64,000 nucleotides of DNA from Pseudomonas sp. MYb118 (GCF_040947875.1 NZ_JBFRXN010000002.1:868001-932000), one strand, 5' to 3'; positions 23,501 to 32,588 are shown, counted from the stretch's first letter. The notes: generated by a model not told the origin, from the letters alone. Made by a program: numbers and translations.

Positions 23501-24395
23501 CGAACTCAGCCAGCTGATGAAGAACGCCGACACCGCGATGTACCACGCCAAGGAGCGCGGCAAGAACAACTTCCAGTTCTACCAGACCGACATGAACGCC
23601 AGCGCCCTGGAGCGCCTGGAGCTGGAAAGCGACCTGCGCCATGCGCTGGATCAGAACGAATTCATCCTCTACTACCAGCCGCAGTTCAGTGGCGACGGCA
23701 AGCGCCTGACCGGTGCCGAAGCCTTGTTGCGCTGGCGTCATCCGCGCCGCGGCCTGGTGCCGCCGGGGGACTTCATCCCGGTGCTCGAAGAACTGGGGCT
23801 GGTGGTGGATGTCGGCGACTGGGTGATCAGCGAGGCGTGCCGCCAGCTCAAGACCTGGCATCAGGCCAAGGTGCGCGTGCCGAAGGTCTCGGTGAACATT
23901 TCCGCCCGGCAGTTCTCCGACGGCCAACTGGGGACGCGCATCGCCACCATCCTCAAGGAAACCGGCCTGCCGCCGGCGTGCCTGGAGCTGGAACTGACCG
24001 AAAGTATCCTGATGCGCGAGGTCAGCGAGGCGATGCAGATTCTCGACGGCCTGAAAAACCTCGGCCTGAGCATCGCCGTCGATGACTTCGGCACCGGTTA
24101 TTCATCGCTGAACTACCTCAAGCAGTTCCCGATCGACGTGCTGAAAATCGACCGCACCTTCGTCGATGGCCTGCCTTCGGGCGAGCAGGACGCGCAGATC
24201 GCCCGGGCGATCATCGCCATGGCCCACAGTCTCAACCTGGCGGTAATCGCCGAGGGTGTGGAAACCCATGAACAGCTCGACTTCCTGCGTGAGCATGGGT
24301 GCGACGAGGTTCAGGGGTATCTGTTCGGGCGGCCGATGGCGGCTGGGCGGTTCGAGGCGCAGTTCAGTAATGATGCGTTGTTCGTCTTCGATTGA
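20550..24395 (+). CDS. morA: Membrane-bound PAS-GGDEF-EAL c-di-GMP regulator MorA
   Basis: A 1281-residue signalling protein next to glyA, as morA (PA4601) is in P. aeruginosa. Two membrane segments (about 28-52 and 262-282) bracket a periplasmic sensor region. They are followed by about four PAS domains (290-850), a GGDEF domain with an intact GGDEF at 925-929, and an EAL domain with EAL at 1057-1059 (TGAEALLRWRHP) and DDFGTGYSS. Both catalytic motifs are intact, so it may make and degrade c-di-GMP. The I-site arginine before GGDEF appears replaced (DDDDTVARMGGDEF). MorA controls flagellar timing, motility and biofilm. The start is TTG at 20550; no better ATG precedes the first membrane helix. 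Confidence 0.9.
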   Translation: MSNVTPPLTTRAPTAAPGSPLRGTLKGALATLVLLLLALLFWQLLDQLRETQKNQRQYTIDYTADLAAQVSLNMSLNAQIALNLLPIVEQPQSLDEQQELLRKLQKSLPDLLSIALLSPSGKILSDSAPDSEDADYLAELVRRSRAQVHYFSNADNGTMVHLLLHQSSGSSRGYWALRLKPGFFSVLTQQNEAGVRPLWLVENRVNHQVISRDEGALTKPGELTEVDVANSVLTVPLSYSDWQLRGLFDRQRVIEELLPAFIGKCLLGLAFSLLPLIALLNLRRRQRQVTEGRRRYQDIFEGTGVALCVLDVSGLRSAFDKANLHDSEALQAWLAVPEQRRQMLQELRIAEVNQVALQLLNVSTSEQAWKLLIDGQPLDSTAIGNQVLEAVLNQQKQLELEIKLPDADGRDQHLWLVLRLPEDQDDYKAVILSINDITSRKLIELSLLEREGFWSDVVRTVPDHLYVQDVISQRMIFSNHHLGQTLGYNRTELHQMGEYFWEILLHPEDADHYHRLRQTQRHGGYAQLLQCHLRFRHRDGKWRRFDIREQALARDKYDQVTRIIGVAKDITEQIEASESLRDSEQRYRMLAESISDVIFSTDSKLALNYVSPSVQGVLGYDVDWIFQNGWQSTIANPQQLSGIFSLMDRVSKALDKPDQLALLRSQVQTQLFVFDCLRGDGRKIPIELRLVLVWDEHGAFEGVLGVGRDISQQRRAEKDLRMAATVFEHSTSAILITDPAGYIVQANEAFSRVSGYAVEQVLDQLPNILTVDEQQEAHLRYVLKQLNQNSTWEGEVWLKRRNGEHYPAWVGITAVLDDEGDLASYVCFFTDISERKASEQRIHRLAYYDALTHLPNRTLFQDRLHTALQSAERQKSWVVLMFLDLDRFKPINDSLGHAAGDRMLKEMATRLLGCVDDDDTVARMGGDEFTLLLQPRVNREAALNRAIHVAEQILASLVTPFVLEGREFFVTASIGIALSPQDGNELSQLMKNADTAMYHAKERGKNNFQFYQTDMNASALERLELESDLRHALDQNEFILYYQPQFSGDGKRLTGAEALLRWRHPRRGLVPPGDFIPVLEELGLVVDVGDWVISEACRQLKTWHQAKVRVPKVSVNISARQFSDGQLGTRIATILKETGLPPACLELELTESILMREVSEAMQILDGLKNLGLSIAVDDFGTGYSSLNYLKQFPIDVLKIDRTFVDGLPSGEQDAQIARAIIAMAHSLNLAVIAEGVETHEQLDFLREHGCDEVQGYLFGRPMAAGRFEAQFSNDALFVFD

Positions 24396-24417
24396 TTTTT
24401 GCGGTGCCTGGGCGGAC

Positions 24418-24486
24418 ATCTCGCGAGCAGGCTCGCTCCCACAGGGTTCTGCTGCGCCTTTGTGGGAGCGAGCCTGCTCGCGATGA
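24418..24486. repeat. REP pair facing outward
   Basis: CGCGAGCAGGCTCGCTCCCACAG and TGTGGGAGCGAGCCTGCTCGCG separated by only 18 bases, between morA and glyA. Confidence 0.88.
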
Positions 24487-24616
24487 GGCCGCTGCGGGCG
24501 CCACATATCCGCTCATGAAGCCCGCTTGTCCATGACATGACGTCCTTTCATATGCCATCTAAAACCCATTGGGTTAGAATGCCCCCCTTTTCTGCCCCCG
24601 ATCCTTGAGGACCGCC

Positions 24617-25870
24617 ATGTTCAGCCGTGATTTGACTATTGCCAAGTACGACGCCGATCTCTTTGCCGCCATGGAGCAAGAAGCCCAGCGCCAGGAAGAG
24701 CACATTGAGCTGATCGCTTCGGAAAACTACACCAGCCCTGCGGTGATGGAAGCTCAAGGCTCGGTGCTGACCAACAAATACGCCGAAGGTTACCCAGGCA
24801 AGCGCTACTACGGCGGTTGCGAGTACGTCGACGTGGTCGAGCAACTGGCCATCGACCGCGCCAAGGAGCTGTTCGGCGCCGACTACGCCAACGTTCAGCC
24901 ACACGCAGGCTCGCAAGCCAACATCGCCGTTTACCTGGCCCTGTTGCAAGCCGGTGACACCATCCTGGGCATGAGCCTGGCCCACGGCGGTCACCTGACC
25001 CACGGTGCCAGCGTTTCGTCCTCGGGCAAGCTGTACAACGCCGTTCAGTACGGAATCGACGCCAACGGCCTGATCGACTACGACGAAGTCGAGCGCCTGG
25101 CGGTCGAGCACAAGCCAAAAATGATCGTGGCCGGTTTCTCTGCCTACTCGCAGGTTCTGGACTTCCCACGCTTCCGCGCCATCGCGGACAAGGTCGGTGC
25201 CTACCTGTTCGTCGACATGGCTCACGTGGCTGGCCTGGTTGCCGCCGGTGTCTACCCGAACCCGGTGCCATTCGCCGACGTGGTGACCACCACCACCCAC
25301 AAGACCCTGCGCGGTCCACGTGGCGGCCTGATCCTGGCTCGCGCCAACGCCGACATCGAGAAGAAGCTGAACTCCGCGGTATTCCCGGGCGCCCAGGGTG
25401 GCCCGCTGGAGCACGTCATCGCCGCCAAGGCGATCTGCTTCAAGGAAGCACTGCAGCCTGAGTTCAAGACCTACCAGCAACAAGTGGTGAAAAACGCCCA
25501 GGCCATGGCCAGCGTATTCATCGAGCGCGGTTTCGACGTGGTTTCCGGCGGTACTCAGAACCACCTGTTCCTGCTGTCGCTGATCAAGCAGGAAATCTCC
25601 GGTAAAGATGCTGACGCCGCACTGGGCAAGGCCTTCATCACCGTGAACAAGAACTCCGTACCAAACGACCCACGCTCCCCGTTCGTCACTTCCGGTCTGC
25701 GCTTCGGCACCCCGGCCGTGACCACTCGTGGCTTCAAGGAAGCCGAGTGCAAGGAACTGGCCGGCTGGATCTGCGACATCCTGGCTGACCTGAACAACGA
25801 AGCGGTGATCGACGCCGTTCGTGAGAAAGTCAAAGCCATCTGCAAGAAGCTGCCGGTTTACGGCGCCTGA
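24617..25870 (+). CDS. glyA: Serine hydroxymethyltransferase
   Basis: A pyridoxal phosphate enzyme that interconverts serine and glycine with transfer of a one-carbon unit to tetrahydrofolate. The 417-residue sequence has the active-site lysine motif [14 protein letters not shown] and [27 protein letters not shown] near the N-terminus, both typical. The start is the ATG at 24617 ([12 protein letters not shown]), behind TTGAGGACC. Being beside morA, it corresponds to glyA3 (PA4602) of P. aeruginosa. A strong terminator follows. Confidence 0.97.
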   Translation: MFSRDLTIAKYDADLFAAMEQEAQRQEEHIELIASENYTSPAVMEAQGSVLTNKYAEGYPGKRYYGGCEYVDVVEQLAIDRAKELFGADYANVQPHAGSQANIAVYLALLQAGDTILGMSLAHGGHLTHGASVSSSGKLYNAVQYGIDANGLIDYDEVERLAVEHKPKMIVAGFSAYSQVLDFPRFRAIADKVGAYLFVDMAHVAGLVAAGVYPNPVPFADVVTTTTHKTLRGPRGGLILARANADIEKKLNSAVFPGAQGGPLEHVIAAKAICFKEALQPEFKTYQQQVVKNAQAMASVFIERGFDVVSGGTQNHLFLLSLIKQEISGKDADAALGKAFITVNKNSVPNDPRSPFVTSGLRFGTPAVTTRGFKEAECKELAGWICDILADLNNEAVIDAVREKVKAICKKLPVYGA

Positions 25871-25884
25871 TAGCAGGTCACGGA

Positions 25885-25917
25885 AAAATCCCGGCCCCGG
25901 TGGCCGGGATTTTTTTT
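25885..25917 (+). terminator. Terminator of glyA
   Basis: ATCCCGGCC/GGCCGGGAT stem, loop CCGGT, followed by eight T. It lies 15 bases past the stop. Confidence 0.93.
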
Positions 25918-26026
25918 GCCCGGGATTTGACTGCACCGAAGACAACGCTTGCTGCCTGGACAGTTAAAGCTGAAATATAAGATCACCAAAACAACAACTC
26001 GCCCCAACTTCATTGCTGTTAGTTTA

Positions 26027-26053
26027 ATAATTATCCGGACACTCCGGAATTAT
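26027..26053 (+). promoter_or_regulatory. Hairpin upstream of the tandem paralog operon
   Basis: ATAATT(AT)CCGG pairs with CCGGAATTAT around the loop ACACT. It ends 27 bases before the start codon at 26081 in an AT-rich leader without a T tract, so it may be a leader hairpin or operator rather than a terminator. Confidence 0.5.
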
Positions 26054-26080
26054 CAAAAACTCAACAATGGAATAAATTCA

Positions 26081-26608
26081 ATGGGCCAGAATAAAGAGCG
26101 CTCGTTTGTAGCCACAATCAGCACTAATCACGGAAACCTGCATCTACCCAGACTCACTTACGGCAAAACCATGCGCGTCAGGAAACTGGATTACGATGTC
26201 CTGTCATTTGAAGCCAACATGGATGTTTCGAACTACCTTTGCGTCTTGCCGGATGCACCGCAGAGAGCCAGGTTCTACTTCTACTGTATCGACGACTACT
26301 ACTCCATCTATGTATTGACCAACGCCGCTTATCACCGTCAGGCGCTGAGTAACGAGGACAAGGATTTCATCGCCACCATCCCACCCGATCGCGAGCAAAC
26401 CACCTACAACCTGCTCGATGAGCAGGGGCGCATCATTACCCTTGATGATTTACGCGGTGACAACCCGACCATCAGGATCCAGACCAGGGGTGGAAAACTC
26501 CTGAGTGTGCGAGGCAAGACCCGGGTCGGCGGCCTGGTGTGCACCGAGTCCTTCCGCTCGAAACCGCTGGATTTCAAACTCGACATTCTGAGCCGCGGCG
26601 CGGCTTGA
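26081..26608 (+). CDS. Unknown protein, first of a tandem paralogous pair (possible beta-trefoil)
   Basis: A 175-residue protein without signal peptide or membrane segment. It is mostly predicted beta strand and ends GGKLLSVRGKTRVGG...PLDFKLDIL, a pattern like the closing repeat of beta-trefoil proteins (lectin or fascin-like). It is clearly related to the next gene: SFVATIS, then RVRKLDYDVLSFEA, then ALSNEDKDFIATIPP, then PLDFKLDILSRGA have matching segments there. Start at 26081; the upstream ORF extension is AT-rich noncoding. The region is AT-richer than its surroundings and sits between two conserved blocks, which suggests acquisition. Family not recognised. Confidence 0.75.
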   Translation: MGQNKERSFVATISTNHGNLHLPRLTYGKTMRVRKLDYDVLSFEANMDVSNYLCVLPDAPQRARFYFYCIDDYYSIYVLTNAAYHRQALSNEDKDFIATIPPDREQTTYNLLDEQGRIITLDDLRGDNPTIRIQTRGGKLLSVRGKTRVGGLVCTESFRSKPLDFKLDILSRGAA

Positions 26609-26630
26609 TCAAACCGGCAAGGAGCCAACC

Positions 26631-27194
26631 ATGAGTACTGACAGACAGAAATCCTTCATTGCAACCCTGAGTGTCGACAACCGACATTTGCACTTTCTCG
26701 ACGTGTTTCACGGTGAACCGGTCTACATCACCAATCCACATTTCAGTGGCGGTGCTTTTACCGGCCGCCCTCGAAAAGTGGACTACTCCCACTTCCTGTC
26801 ATTGCGTGCCAAGACATCTGCACCGCCAGAAGTTCCCCTGACGATTTACTTCAGACATGCCGACTATGGTTATACGCTTTATATACGAACACCCGGACAA
26901 CACTACGGAAAGTGCCTGAGCCATGAAAGAGATCTGGTGGGCGCATTCCCGCCAGGGGAAGCCTCTTTGTTCGACTTATTGAACTTCCAGAACTCGTCGA
27001 TCAACCTGGACCATATAAAAGAAGATGAAACGACGGTTTTTCTGAAACTCAAGAAGACCGGCGTGCTTCACGTGCAAAACTCCCATAACTCCAAACACCT
27101 GTTTATCGGGAACACCGGTGGACTGCCGTTGCCCTTCAAACTGAAGATTCTCGAAAGAAACGCACCTTACATTAACCATCCTGACGAGGTCTGA
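26631..27194 (+). CDS. Unknown protein, second of a tandem paralogous pair
   Basis: A 187-residue soluble protein, paralog of the gene 22 bases upstream. Shared segments in the same order are SFIATLS, RPRKVDYSHFLSLRA, a tyrosine-rich strand (DYGYTLYIRT against DYYSIYVLT), CLSHERDLVGAFPP, FDLLN, INLD, and PLPFKLKILERNA. It has an extra 12-residue insertion near residue 30-45 and a C-terminal tail ending HPDEV. An AAGGAG ribosome binding site lies just before the ATG. The pair probably forms one transcript. No signal peptide. Function unknown; a carbohydrate-binding or toxin-like beta-trefoil role is only inference. Confidence 0.75.
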   Translation: MSTDRQKSFIATLSVDNRHLHFLDVFHGEPVYITNPHFSGGAFTGRPRKVDYSHFLSLRAKTSAPPEVPLTIYFRHADYGYTLYIRTPGQHYGKCLSHERDLVGAFPPGEASLFDLLNFQNSSINLDHIKEDETTVFLKLKKTGVLHVQNSHNSKHLFIGNTGGLPLPFKLKILERNAPYINHPDEV

Positions 27195-27213
27195 TGCGCC
27201 AGGAACCGGTTTC

Positions 27214-27237
27214 AGCGGGCGAGTCAACTCGCCCGCT
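27214..27237. terminator. Convergent terminator hairpin
   Basis: AGCGGGCGAGT/ACTCGCCCGCT, an 11-base perfect stem, lies between two convergent stops (27194 and 27262). Neither side has a long T tract, so it may act weakly or by stabilising the 3' ends. Confidence 0.6.
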
Positions 27238-27261
27238 TCATCGCGGGAGCAATGCCAGCCG

Positions 27262-28233
27262 TCAATCCGCCGCCATCCTGGCGAACCCCGCCTGGATCTT
27301 CTCTTGCGGCAAATCATCGGCGATGAAAACGATCACGCTTTCACGCGGCTCATTCTCGGCCCACTCCGTGTCCCAATCGAAGCCGTAGAGCTTCAGGACG
27401 CCCTGGAACACCATGCGTCGCGGTTCGCCCTGGATGCTCAACACCCCTTTGTAACGCAGCAATTGCTTGCCATGGTCTTCCAGCAGCTCGTTCATGAACT
27501 CGCTGAGTTTGTCGATATCCAGCGGTTTGTCGGTGCGCAGTACCAGGCTGGAAATACGATCGACCGACGGTGCAGCGCTGACCGGACGCAAGCTCATGCC
27601 GCCGCCGAGATCGGCATTGAGGTTGAAACCGCGTACGTCGAGCAGCTCAGCCAGGTCGATTTTGCCGTGATCCACCAGACGAATCGGCGCGCGGCGGTTG
27701 ATGCGGGTCAGGCGCTCGCTCAAGGCGGTGAAGGTGGCCTCGTCGACCAGGTCGCGCTTGCTCACCAGCAGGCGGTCGGCGAACCCGATCTGCGCCTGGG
27801 CGATGGTCTGGGTCAGGTGCACATCGGCGTGCGCCGCATCGACCAGGGTGATGATGCCGTCGAGGATGTAACGCTCACGCAGTTCCTCGTCGATGAAGAA
27901 GGTTTGTGCCACGGGCGCCGGGTCCGCCAGGCCGGTGCACTCGATCACCAGGCGATCGAAGGCCAGTTCACCGCTGTCCAGGCGCTCCAGCAGCAGATAC
28001 AGCGCCTTGGTCAGGTCGGTGTGGATGGTGCAGCAGACGCAGCCGTTGGACAGCGTCATCACTTGCACCGGCTCGTCGCCCAGCAGTTGGGTGTCGATAC
28101 CGGCGTCACTGAATTCGTTCTCGATCACGGCGATTTTCAGCCCGTGTTCGGCCTTGAGCAGGTGGCGCAACAGCGTGGTCTTGCCGGCACCGAGGAAGCC
28201 GCTGAGGATCGTGACGGGGATGGGGGAGGACAA
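27262..28233 (-). CDS. yjiA: GTP-binding protein YjiA (CobW/G3E family)
   Basis: A 323-residue G3E GTPase of the COG0523 metal chaperone family. Walker A is GFLGAGKTT near the N-terminus, followed by ENEFSDAGID, the metal-binding GCVCC motif and the C-terminal CobW domain (KGVLSIQGEPRRMVFQGV). Such proteins bind zinc or other transition metals. The start is TTG at 28233, chosen because AGGAG lies eight bases upstream. A further upstream TTG at 28269 has no Shine-Dalgarno sequence. It lies beside ybdD and cstA, as in P. aeruginosa (PA4604-PA4606), separated by a REPIN. Confidence 0.9.
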   Translation of the reverse strand: MSSPIPVTILSGFLGAGKTTLLRHLLKAEHGLKIAVIENEFSDAGIDTQLLGDEPVQVMTLSNGCVCCTIHTDLTKALYLLLERLDSGELAFDRLVIECTGLADPAPVAQTFFIDEELRERYILDGIITLVDAAHADVHLTQTIAQAQIGFADRLLVSKRDLVDEATFTALSERLTRINRRAPIRLVDHGKIDLAELLDVRGFNLNADLGGGMSLRPVSAAPSVDRISSLVLRTDKPLDIDKLSEFMNELLEDHGKQLLRYKGVLSIQGEPRRMVFQGVLKLYGFDWDTEWAENEPRESVIVFIADDLPQEKIQAGFARMAAD

Positions 28234-28280
28234 AGGCGAGTCTCCTGTCTGCAAAAATTCTGAATTCAAGACTAAACAAA

Positions 28281-28371
28281 TGTGGGAGCGAGCCTGCTCG
28301 CGATTGCGGTGTGTCAGTCGACATATGCGTCAACTGACAGCTTGCCATCGCGAGCAGGCTCGCTCCCATAG
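28281..28371. repeat. REPIN, GTGGG type
   Basis: TGTGGGAGCGAGCCTGCTCGCG and its inverted copy (last bases CCCATAG, slightly degraded) flank a spacer with the GTGTCAGTCGAC segment seen in other copies. Located between yjiA and ybdD. Confidence 0.92.
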
Positions 28372-28386
28372 TTTTTCCTTATTGCA

Positions 28387-28405
28387 TGAGCCGCTCAGCG
28401 GCTCA
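28387..28405 (-). terminator. Palindrome over the ybdD stop
   Basis: TGAGCCGCT-C-AGCGGCTCA is a perfect 19-base dyad that includes the ybdD stop codon. No T tract follows on the minus strand, so termination is uncertain. Confidence 0.45.
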
Positions 28406-28600
28406 ACAACACTTCGGCCCACCCTTGCCACCGTAACGGGCTTCCTGGCGTTCGCGGAAGAACGCCTCGTAGCTCATCACCGGTTTGTCCGGGTGTTTGT
28501 TCTGCATGTGCTCGACGTAGGTGTCGTAGTCGGGCATGCCGACCATCAGGCGGGCGGCCTGCCCCAGGTATTTGCCCAGGCGACTCAGGTCATTGAACAT
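28403..28600 (-). CDS. ybdD: YbdD/YjiX family small protein
   Basis: A 65-residue protein of the YbdD/YjiX family ([20 protein letters not shown], then [11 protein letters not shown] and the ending [10 protein letters not shown]). It is invariably found next to CstA or YjiY carbon-starvation and pyruvate transporters and is probably a small accessory to them, but its role is unproven. The start is the ATG at 28600, 14 bases after the cstA stop, so the two are very likely co-transcribed and translationally coupled. The C-terminal CC pair is conserved. Confidence 0.9.
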   Translation of the reverse strand: MFNDLSRLGKYLGQAARLMVGMPDYDTYVEHMQNKHPDKPVMSYEAFFRERQEARYGGKGGPKCC

Positions 28601-28614
28601 GCTGCACTCCTCGA

Positions 28615-30681
28615 TCACGCATCCGGCACGGCCTGGAATGGCGATTCTTTATCCGTACGCTCTTTTTTGCCCCAGGCGGCGATGCCGACCTTGAGCGCAT
28701 AGAACAGGATACTGAACACCACGAACAGGAACAGCGCTGTCAGCGTTGCGTTGGTGTAGGCGTTGAAGATCACGTGCTGCATTTGCTCGACGCTCTTGGC
28801 CGGGGCCAGCACCTGACCGTTGGCCAGCGCGTCGCTGTATTTCTTCGCCAGCGACAGGAAGCCGATCGCCGGGTTGGCGTCGAACAGCTTGATGAAGCCA
28901 GCGGTGGAGGTGCAGATCAGCAGCCATACGGCTGGCAGCATGGTTACCCACACATAACGCTGGCGTTTCATTTTGATCAGCACCACGGTGCCGAGCATCA
29001 GCGCGATACCGGCCAGCATCTGGTTGGAGATACCGAACAGCGGCCACAGGGTGTTGATGCCGCCCAGCGGGTCGATCACGCCCTGGTACAGCAACCAGCC
29101 CCACATGGCCACACAACCGGCGGTGGCGATCAGGTTGGCGGTCCAGGATTCGGTGCGTTTCAGCGCCGGCACGAAGGAGCCCAGCAGGTCCTGCAGCATG
29201 AAACGACCGGCACGGGTACCAGCGTCCACGGCGGTCAGGATGAACAGCGCTTCGAACAGAATCGCAAAGTGGTACCAGAACGCCATGGTGTTTTCACCCG
29301 GCAGGACACTGTGCAGGATCTGCGCGATACCGACCGCCAGGGTCGGTGCACCGCCGGCACGGGCCAGGATGGTGGTTTCACCGATGTCCTTGGCCACCGC
29401 TTGCAGCGCTTCCGGGGTGATGGTGAAGCCCCAGCTGCTGACGGTTTGCGCCACAGCCACCACGTCACCGCCGACGACGGCGGCCGGGCTGTTCATGGCG
29501 AAGTACACGCCTGGCTCGATCACCGAAGCGGCAACCATGGCCATGATGGCGACGAAGGACTCCATCAGCATGCCGCCGTAGCCGATGTAACGAGCGTTCG
29601 TTTCGTTATCCAGCAGTTTCGGCGTGGTGCCCGAAGAGATCAGCGCGTGGAAACCGGACACCGCACCGCAGGCGATGGTGATGAACAGGAACGGGAACAG
29701 ACCGCCCTTCCATACTGGGCCAGTGCCGTCGACGAACTGGGTCAGCGCCGGCATTTTCAGCTCGGGCATGGTCACCAGGATACCGATCGCCAGGGCGATG
29801 ATGGTGCCGATCTTGAGGAAGGTGGAGAGATAGTCCCGTGGCGCCAGGATCAGCCATACCGGCAATACGGCGGCAACAAAACCGTAACCGATCAGCATCC
29901 AGGTGATTTGCACCCCGGTAAAGGTGAAGGCCTTGGCCCAGACCGGGTCGGCGGCGATCTGCCCGCCCAGCCAGATGGAACCGAGCAGCAACAGCACGCC
30001 GATCACCGAGATTTCGCCGATGCGACCCGGACGGATGTAGCGCATGTAGATGCCCATGAACATCGCGATCGGGATGGTCGCCATCACGGTGAAGATGCCC
30101 CACGGGCTCTCGGCCAGGGCCTTGACCACGATCAGCGCCAGCACCGCGAGGATGATGATCATGATCAGGAAGCAGCCGAACAGCGCGATGGTGCCAGGGA
30201 TGCGGCCCATTTCCTCACGGACCATGTCGCCCAGCGAACGCCCGTTGCGACGGGTAGAGAGGAACAGGACCATGAAATCCTGCACCGCACCGGCCAGTAC
30301 CACGCCGGCGATCAGCCAGAGGGTGCCGGGCAGGTAACCCATCTGCGCAGCCAGGACCGGGCCGACCAGAGGGCCGGCGCCCGCGATGGCGGCGAAGTGG
30401 TGACCGAACAGAATGTGCTTGTTGGTCGGCACATAGTCCAGACCGTCGTTGTTGAGCACGGCGGGGGTGGCCCGACGTGGATCGAGTTGCATCACATTGT
30501 TGGCGATGAACAGACTGTAATAGCGGTAGGCGACCAGATAGATGGCCACCGCAGCGACCACAATCCACAAGGCGTTGATCGCCTCGCCTCGACGCAATGC
30601 CACTACGCCGAGGGCGCACGCTCCTACGATTGCCAGCAGCAGCCAGGGTATGTGGCGTAGCAGGCTATTGTTATTTTTCAT
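28615..30681 (-). CDS. cstA: CstA-family pyruvate/peptide transporter
   Basis: A 688-residue multi-spanning inner membrane protein of the CstA family, with about 16-18 membrane helices. It shows [27 protein letters not shown] and the long [14 protein letters not shown] segment. E. coli relatives CstA and BtsT (YjiY) take up pyruvate, and Pseudomonas homologs are pyruvate transporters. Starting at 30681 ([13 protein letters not shown]) makes the first helix begin right after a basic end. The ORF extends upstream to 30762 but that part overlaps the promoter region. Co-transcribed with ybdD. Divergent from mapZ. No LytTR-type regulator is nearby. Confidence 0.93.
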   Translation of the reverse strand: MKNNNSLLRHIPWLLLAIVGACALGVVALRRGEAINALWIVVAAVAIYLVAYRYYSLFIANNVMQLDPRRATPAVLNNDGLDYVPTNKHILFGHHFAAIAGAGPLVGPVLAAQMGYLPGTLWLIAGVVLAGAVQDFMVLFLSTRRNGRSLGDMVREEMGRIPGTIALFGCFLIMIIILAVLALIVVKALAESPWGIFTVMATIPIAMFMGIYMRYIRPGRIGEISVIGVLLLLGSIWLGGQIAADPVWAKAFTFTGVQITWMLIGYGFVAAVLPVWLILAPRDYLSTFLKIGTIIALAIGILVTMPELKMPALTQFVDGTGPVWKGGLFPFLFITIACGAVSGFHALISSGTTPKLLDNETNARYIGYGGMLMESFVAIMAMVAASVIEPGVYFAMNSPAAVVGGDVVAVAQTVSSWGFTITPEALQAVAKDIGETTILARAGGAPTLAVGIAQILHSVLPGENTMAFWYHFAILFEALFILTAVDAGTRAGRFMLQDLLGSFVPALKRTESWTANLIATAGCVAMWGWLLYQGVIDPLGGINTLWPLFGISNQMLAGIALMLGTVVLIKMKRQRYVWVTMLPAVWLLICTSTAGFIKLFDANPAIGFLSLAKKYSDALANGQVLAPAKSVEQMQHVIFNAYTNATLTALFLFVVFSILFYALKVGIAAWGKKERTDKESPFQAVPDA

Positions 30682-30840
30682 TTTATTATTCCAGCCAGGG
30701 TGGACAAGAAAGACAGCCACCCCGAGTTTAGCTCTCCTGACGCCAAAGACCATACCCGACATTGGTCTAGCAACCGGTCCTGGCTGGCAGGCCTGGACTG
30801 TGCGGGTCTATAGTCAGCGAACCTACTGGAGGATTGCGCC

Positions 30841-31209
30841 ATGAGCGAGCACCCTGCCGATCGCCGCCGCTTCAAACGAATTGCGTTCGACGCCCGAACC
30901 GAATTGATGCAGGGGGCATTCATCTGGCCAGTGAAATTGCTCGACCTGTCGCTTAAGGGCTTGCTGGTCGAACGCCCCGAACCCTGGTTGGGTGACAGGG
31001 AACAAGGCTTTTGCGTCGATATTCACCTGAGCGATGACGTCGACATCAAGATGGATGTGCAGTTGACCCATGAAGACCATGGCCAGCTCGGTTTCGTCTG
31101 CCAACACATCAGCCTGGAATCCATCCAGCGCCTGCGGCGCCTGATCGAGCTCAACCTGGGCGATCCGCAGGAACTAGAACGGGAGTTGGGGGCCCTGATT
31201 GAAGCCTGA
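30841..31209 (+). CDS. mapZ: PilZ domain c-di-GMP receptor MapZ
   Basis: A 122-residue single PilZ domain protein matching PA4608 (MapZ) of P. aeruginosa in position and length. The c-di-GMP binding motifs are both present: RRFKR at residues 9-13 (RxxxR) and DLSLKG at 35-40 (D/NxSxxG). MapZ in P. aeruginosa binds c-di-GMP and then inhibits the chemotaxis methyltransferase CheR1, altering motor switching. The gene lies between cstA and radA, with a GGAGGATT ribosome binding site. A c-di-GMP maker or breaker (morA) lies 6 kb away, but a link is inference. Confidence 0.9.
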   Translation: MSEHPADRRRFKRIAFDARTELMQGAFIWPVKLLDLSLKGLLVERPEPWLGDREQGFCVDIHLSDDVDIKMDVQLTHEDHGQLGFVCQHISLESIQRLRRLIELNLGDPQELERELGALIEA

Positions 31210-31220
31210 GCCCCCGGGGT

Positions 31221-32588
31221 TCATTCAAACAGTGCGTCGAGAGCCTGTTCCAGGCGCGTGACCGCAATGATCTGCAATCCCGCCGGGGCCTCTTTCGGTG
31301 CGTTGCCCTTGGGCACGATGGCGCGTTTGAAACCGTGCTTGGCGGCTTCTTTCAAACGCTCCTGGCCACTGGGCACCGGACGCACCTCGCCAGACAGGCC
31401 GACTTCACCAAAAACCAGCAGGTCATGGGGCAATGGCCGATTGCGCAGGCTGGACATCACCGCCGCCATCAGCGCCAGATCGGAAGCGGTCTCCAGCACC
31501 TTCACCCCGCCCACCACGTTGAGGAAGACGTCCTGGTCGTGGGTCGGAATGCCGCCATGGCGGTGCAATACCGCCAGCAACATCGCCAATCGGTTCTGAT
31601 CCAGCCCCAGCGTGACCCGTCGCGGGTTGGCCAGGTGACTGTCATCGACCAGCGCCTGGACTTCCACCAGCATCGGCCGGGTGCCTTCCCACGTCGCCAT
31701 GACTACACTGCCCGGCACTTCTTCCTGGGCACGGGTGAGAAAAATCGCCGATGGATTGGAGACTTCCTTCAAGCCCCTGTCCGTCATGCCGAACACGCCC
31801 AGCTCGTTGACCGCGCCGAAACGATTCTTCACCGCCCGCAGCAGGCGCAGGCGTCCATCGGATTCGCCCTCGAAGTACAGCACGGTGTCGACCATGTGCT
31901 CGAGAACACGCGGGCCGGCCAGGGCGCCCTCCTTGGTCACGTGGCCGACCAGGAAAATCGCCGTGCCGCTCTGCTTGGCATAACGTACCAGCAGCGCCGC
32001 GCTCTCGCGGACCTGGGAGACGCCACCGGGAGCCGATTGCAGTTGCTCGGTGAAGATGGTCTGGATCGAGTCGATCACCATGACCTTCGGTTTTTCCACC
32101 CGGGCAGTGGCAATGATGGTCTCGATACAGGTTTCGGTCATGACCCGTAGTTGGTCCTGGGGCAAACCCAGGCGCCGGGCGCGCATGGCCACCTGTTGCT
32201 GGGACTCTTCGCCCGTGACGTAAAGCGCTGACATGCCCTTGGCGATGTTGCACAGGGTTTGCAGCAGAATGGTCGACTTGCCGATGCCGGGGTCTCCGCC
32301 GATGAGCACCACGGAGCCATCCACCAGGCCGCCGCCCAGCACCCGGTCGAGTTCACTGGAGGCGGTGGAGAAACGCGGGATTTCTTCAACGCTGACCTCA
32401 GCCAGGGTCTTGATCTGTGCCTGTTGGCCAGCCCAGCCGGTGCGACCGCTGGGTGCTGCGGCGCCGCCACTCTCGACCATGGTTTCGGTCAGGGTGTTCC
32501 AGGCTCCGCACTCTGCGCACTGGCCGGCCCACTTGGGAAACGTTGCGCCGCACTCGGTGCAGCCATACATGCGCTTGGCCTTGGCCAT
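31221..32588 (-). CDS. radA: DNA repair protein RadA
   Basis: RadA (Sms) is a RecA-like helicase that drives branch migration in recombination. The 455 residues show an N-terminal zinc finger (YGCTECGATFPKWAGQCAECGAW), a RecA core with Walker A GGDPGIGKST, the KNRFG motif (RAVKNRFGAVNELGVF) and a C-terminal Lon-protease-like domain (FLNVVGGVKVLETASDLALMAAVMSS). The start is the ATG at 32588 (MAKAKRMYGC); an extension of five codons is not conserved. Convergent with mapZ, with 11 bases between stops. Confidence 0.97.
   Translation of the reverse strand: MAKAKRMYGCTECGATFPKWAGQCAECGAWNTLTETMVESGGAAAPSGRTGWAGQQAQIKTLAEVSVEEIPRFSTASSELDRVLGGGLVDGSVVLIGGDPGIGKSTILLQTLCNIAKGMSALYVTGEESQQQVAMRARRLGLPQDQLRVMTETCIETIIATARVEKPKVMVIDSIQTIFTEQLQSAPGGVSQVRESAALLVRYAKQSGTAIFLVGHVTKEGALAGPRVLEHMVDTVLYFEGESDGRLRLLRAVKNRFGAVNELGVFGMTDRGLKEVSNPSAIFLTRAQEEVPGSVVMATWEGTRPMLVEVQALVDDSHLANPRRVTLGLDQNRLAMLLAVLHRHGGIPTHDQDVFLNVVGGVKVLETASDLALMAAVMSSLRNRPLPHDLLVFGEVGLSGEVRPVPSGQERLKEAAKHGFKRAIVPKGNAPKEAPAGLQIIAVTRLEQALDALFE

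Noticed and set aside
20415..23927. 1170-codon ORF opposite morA
   Set aside because: Antisense to a large gene with clear PAS, GGDEF and EAL domains; shadow composition.
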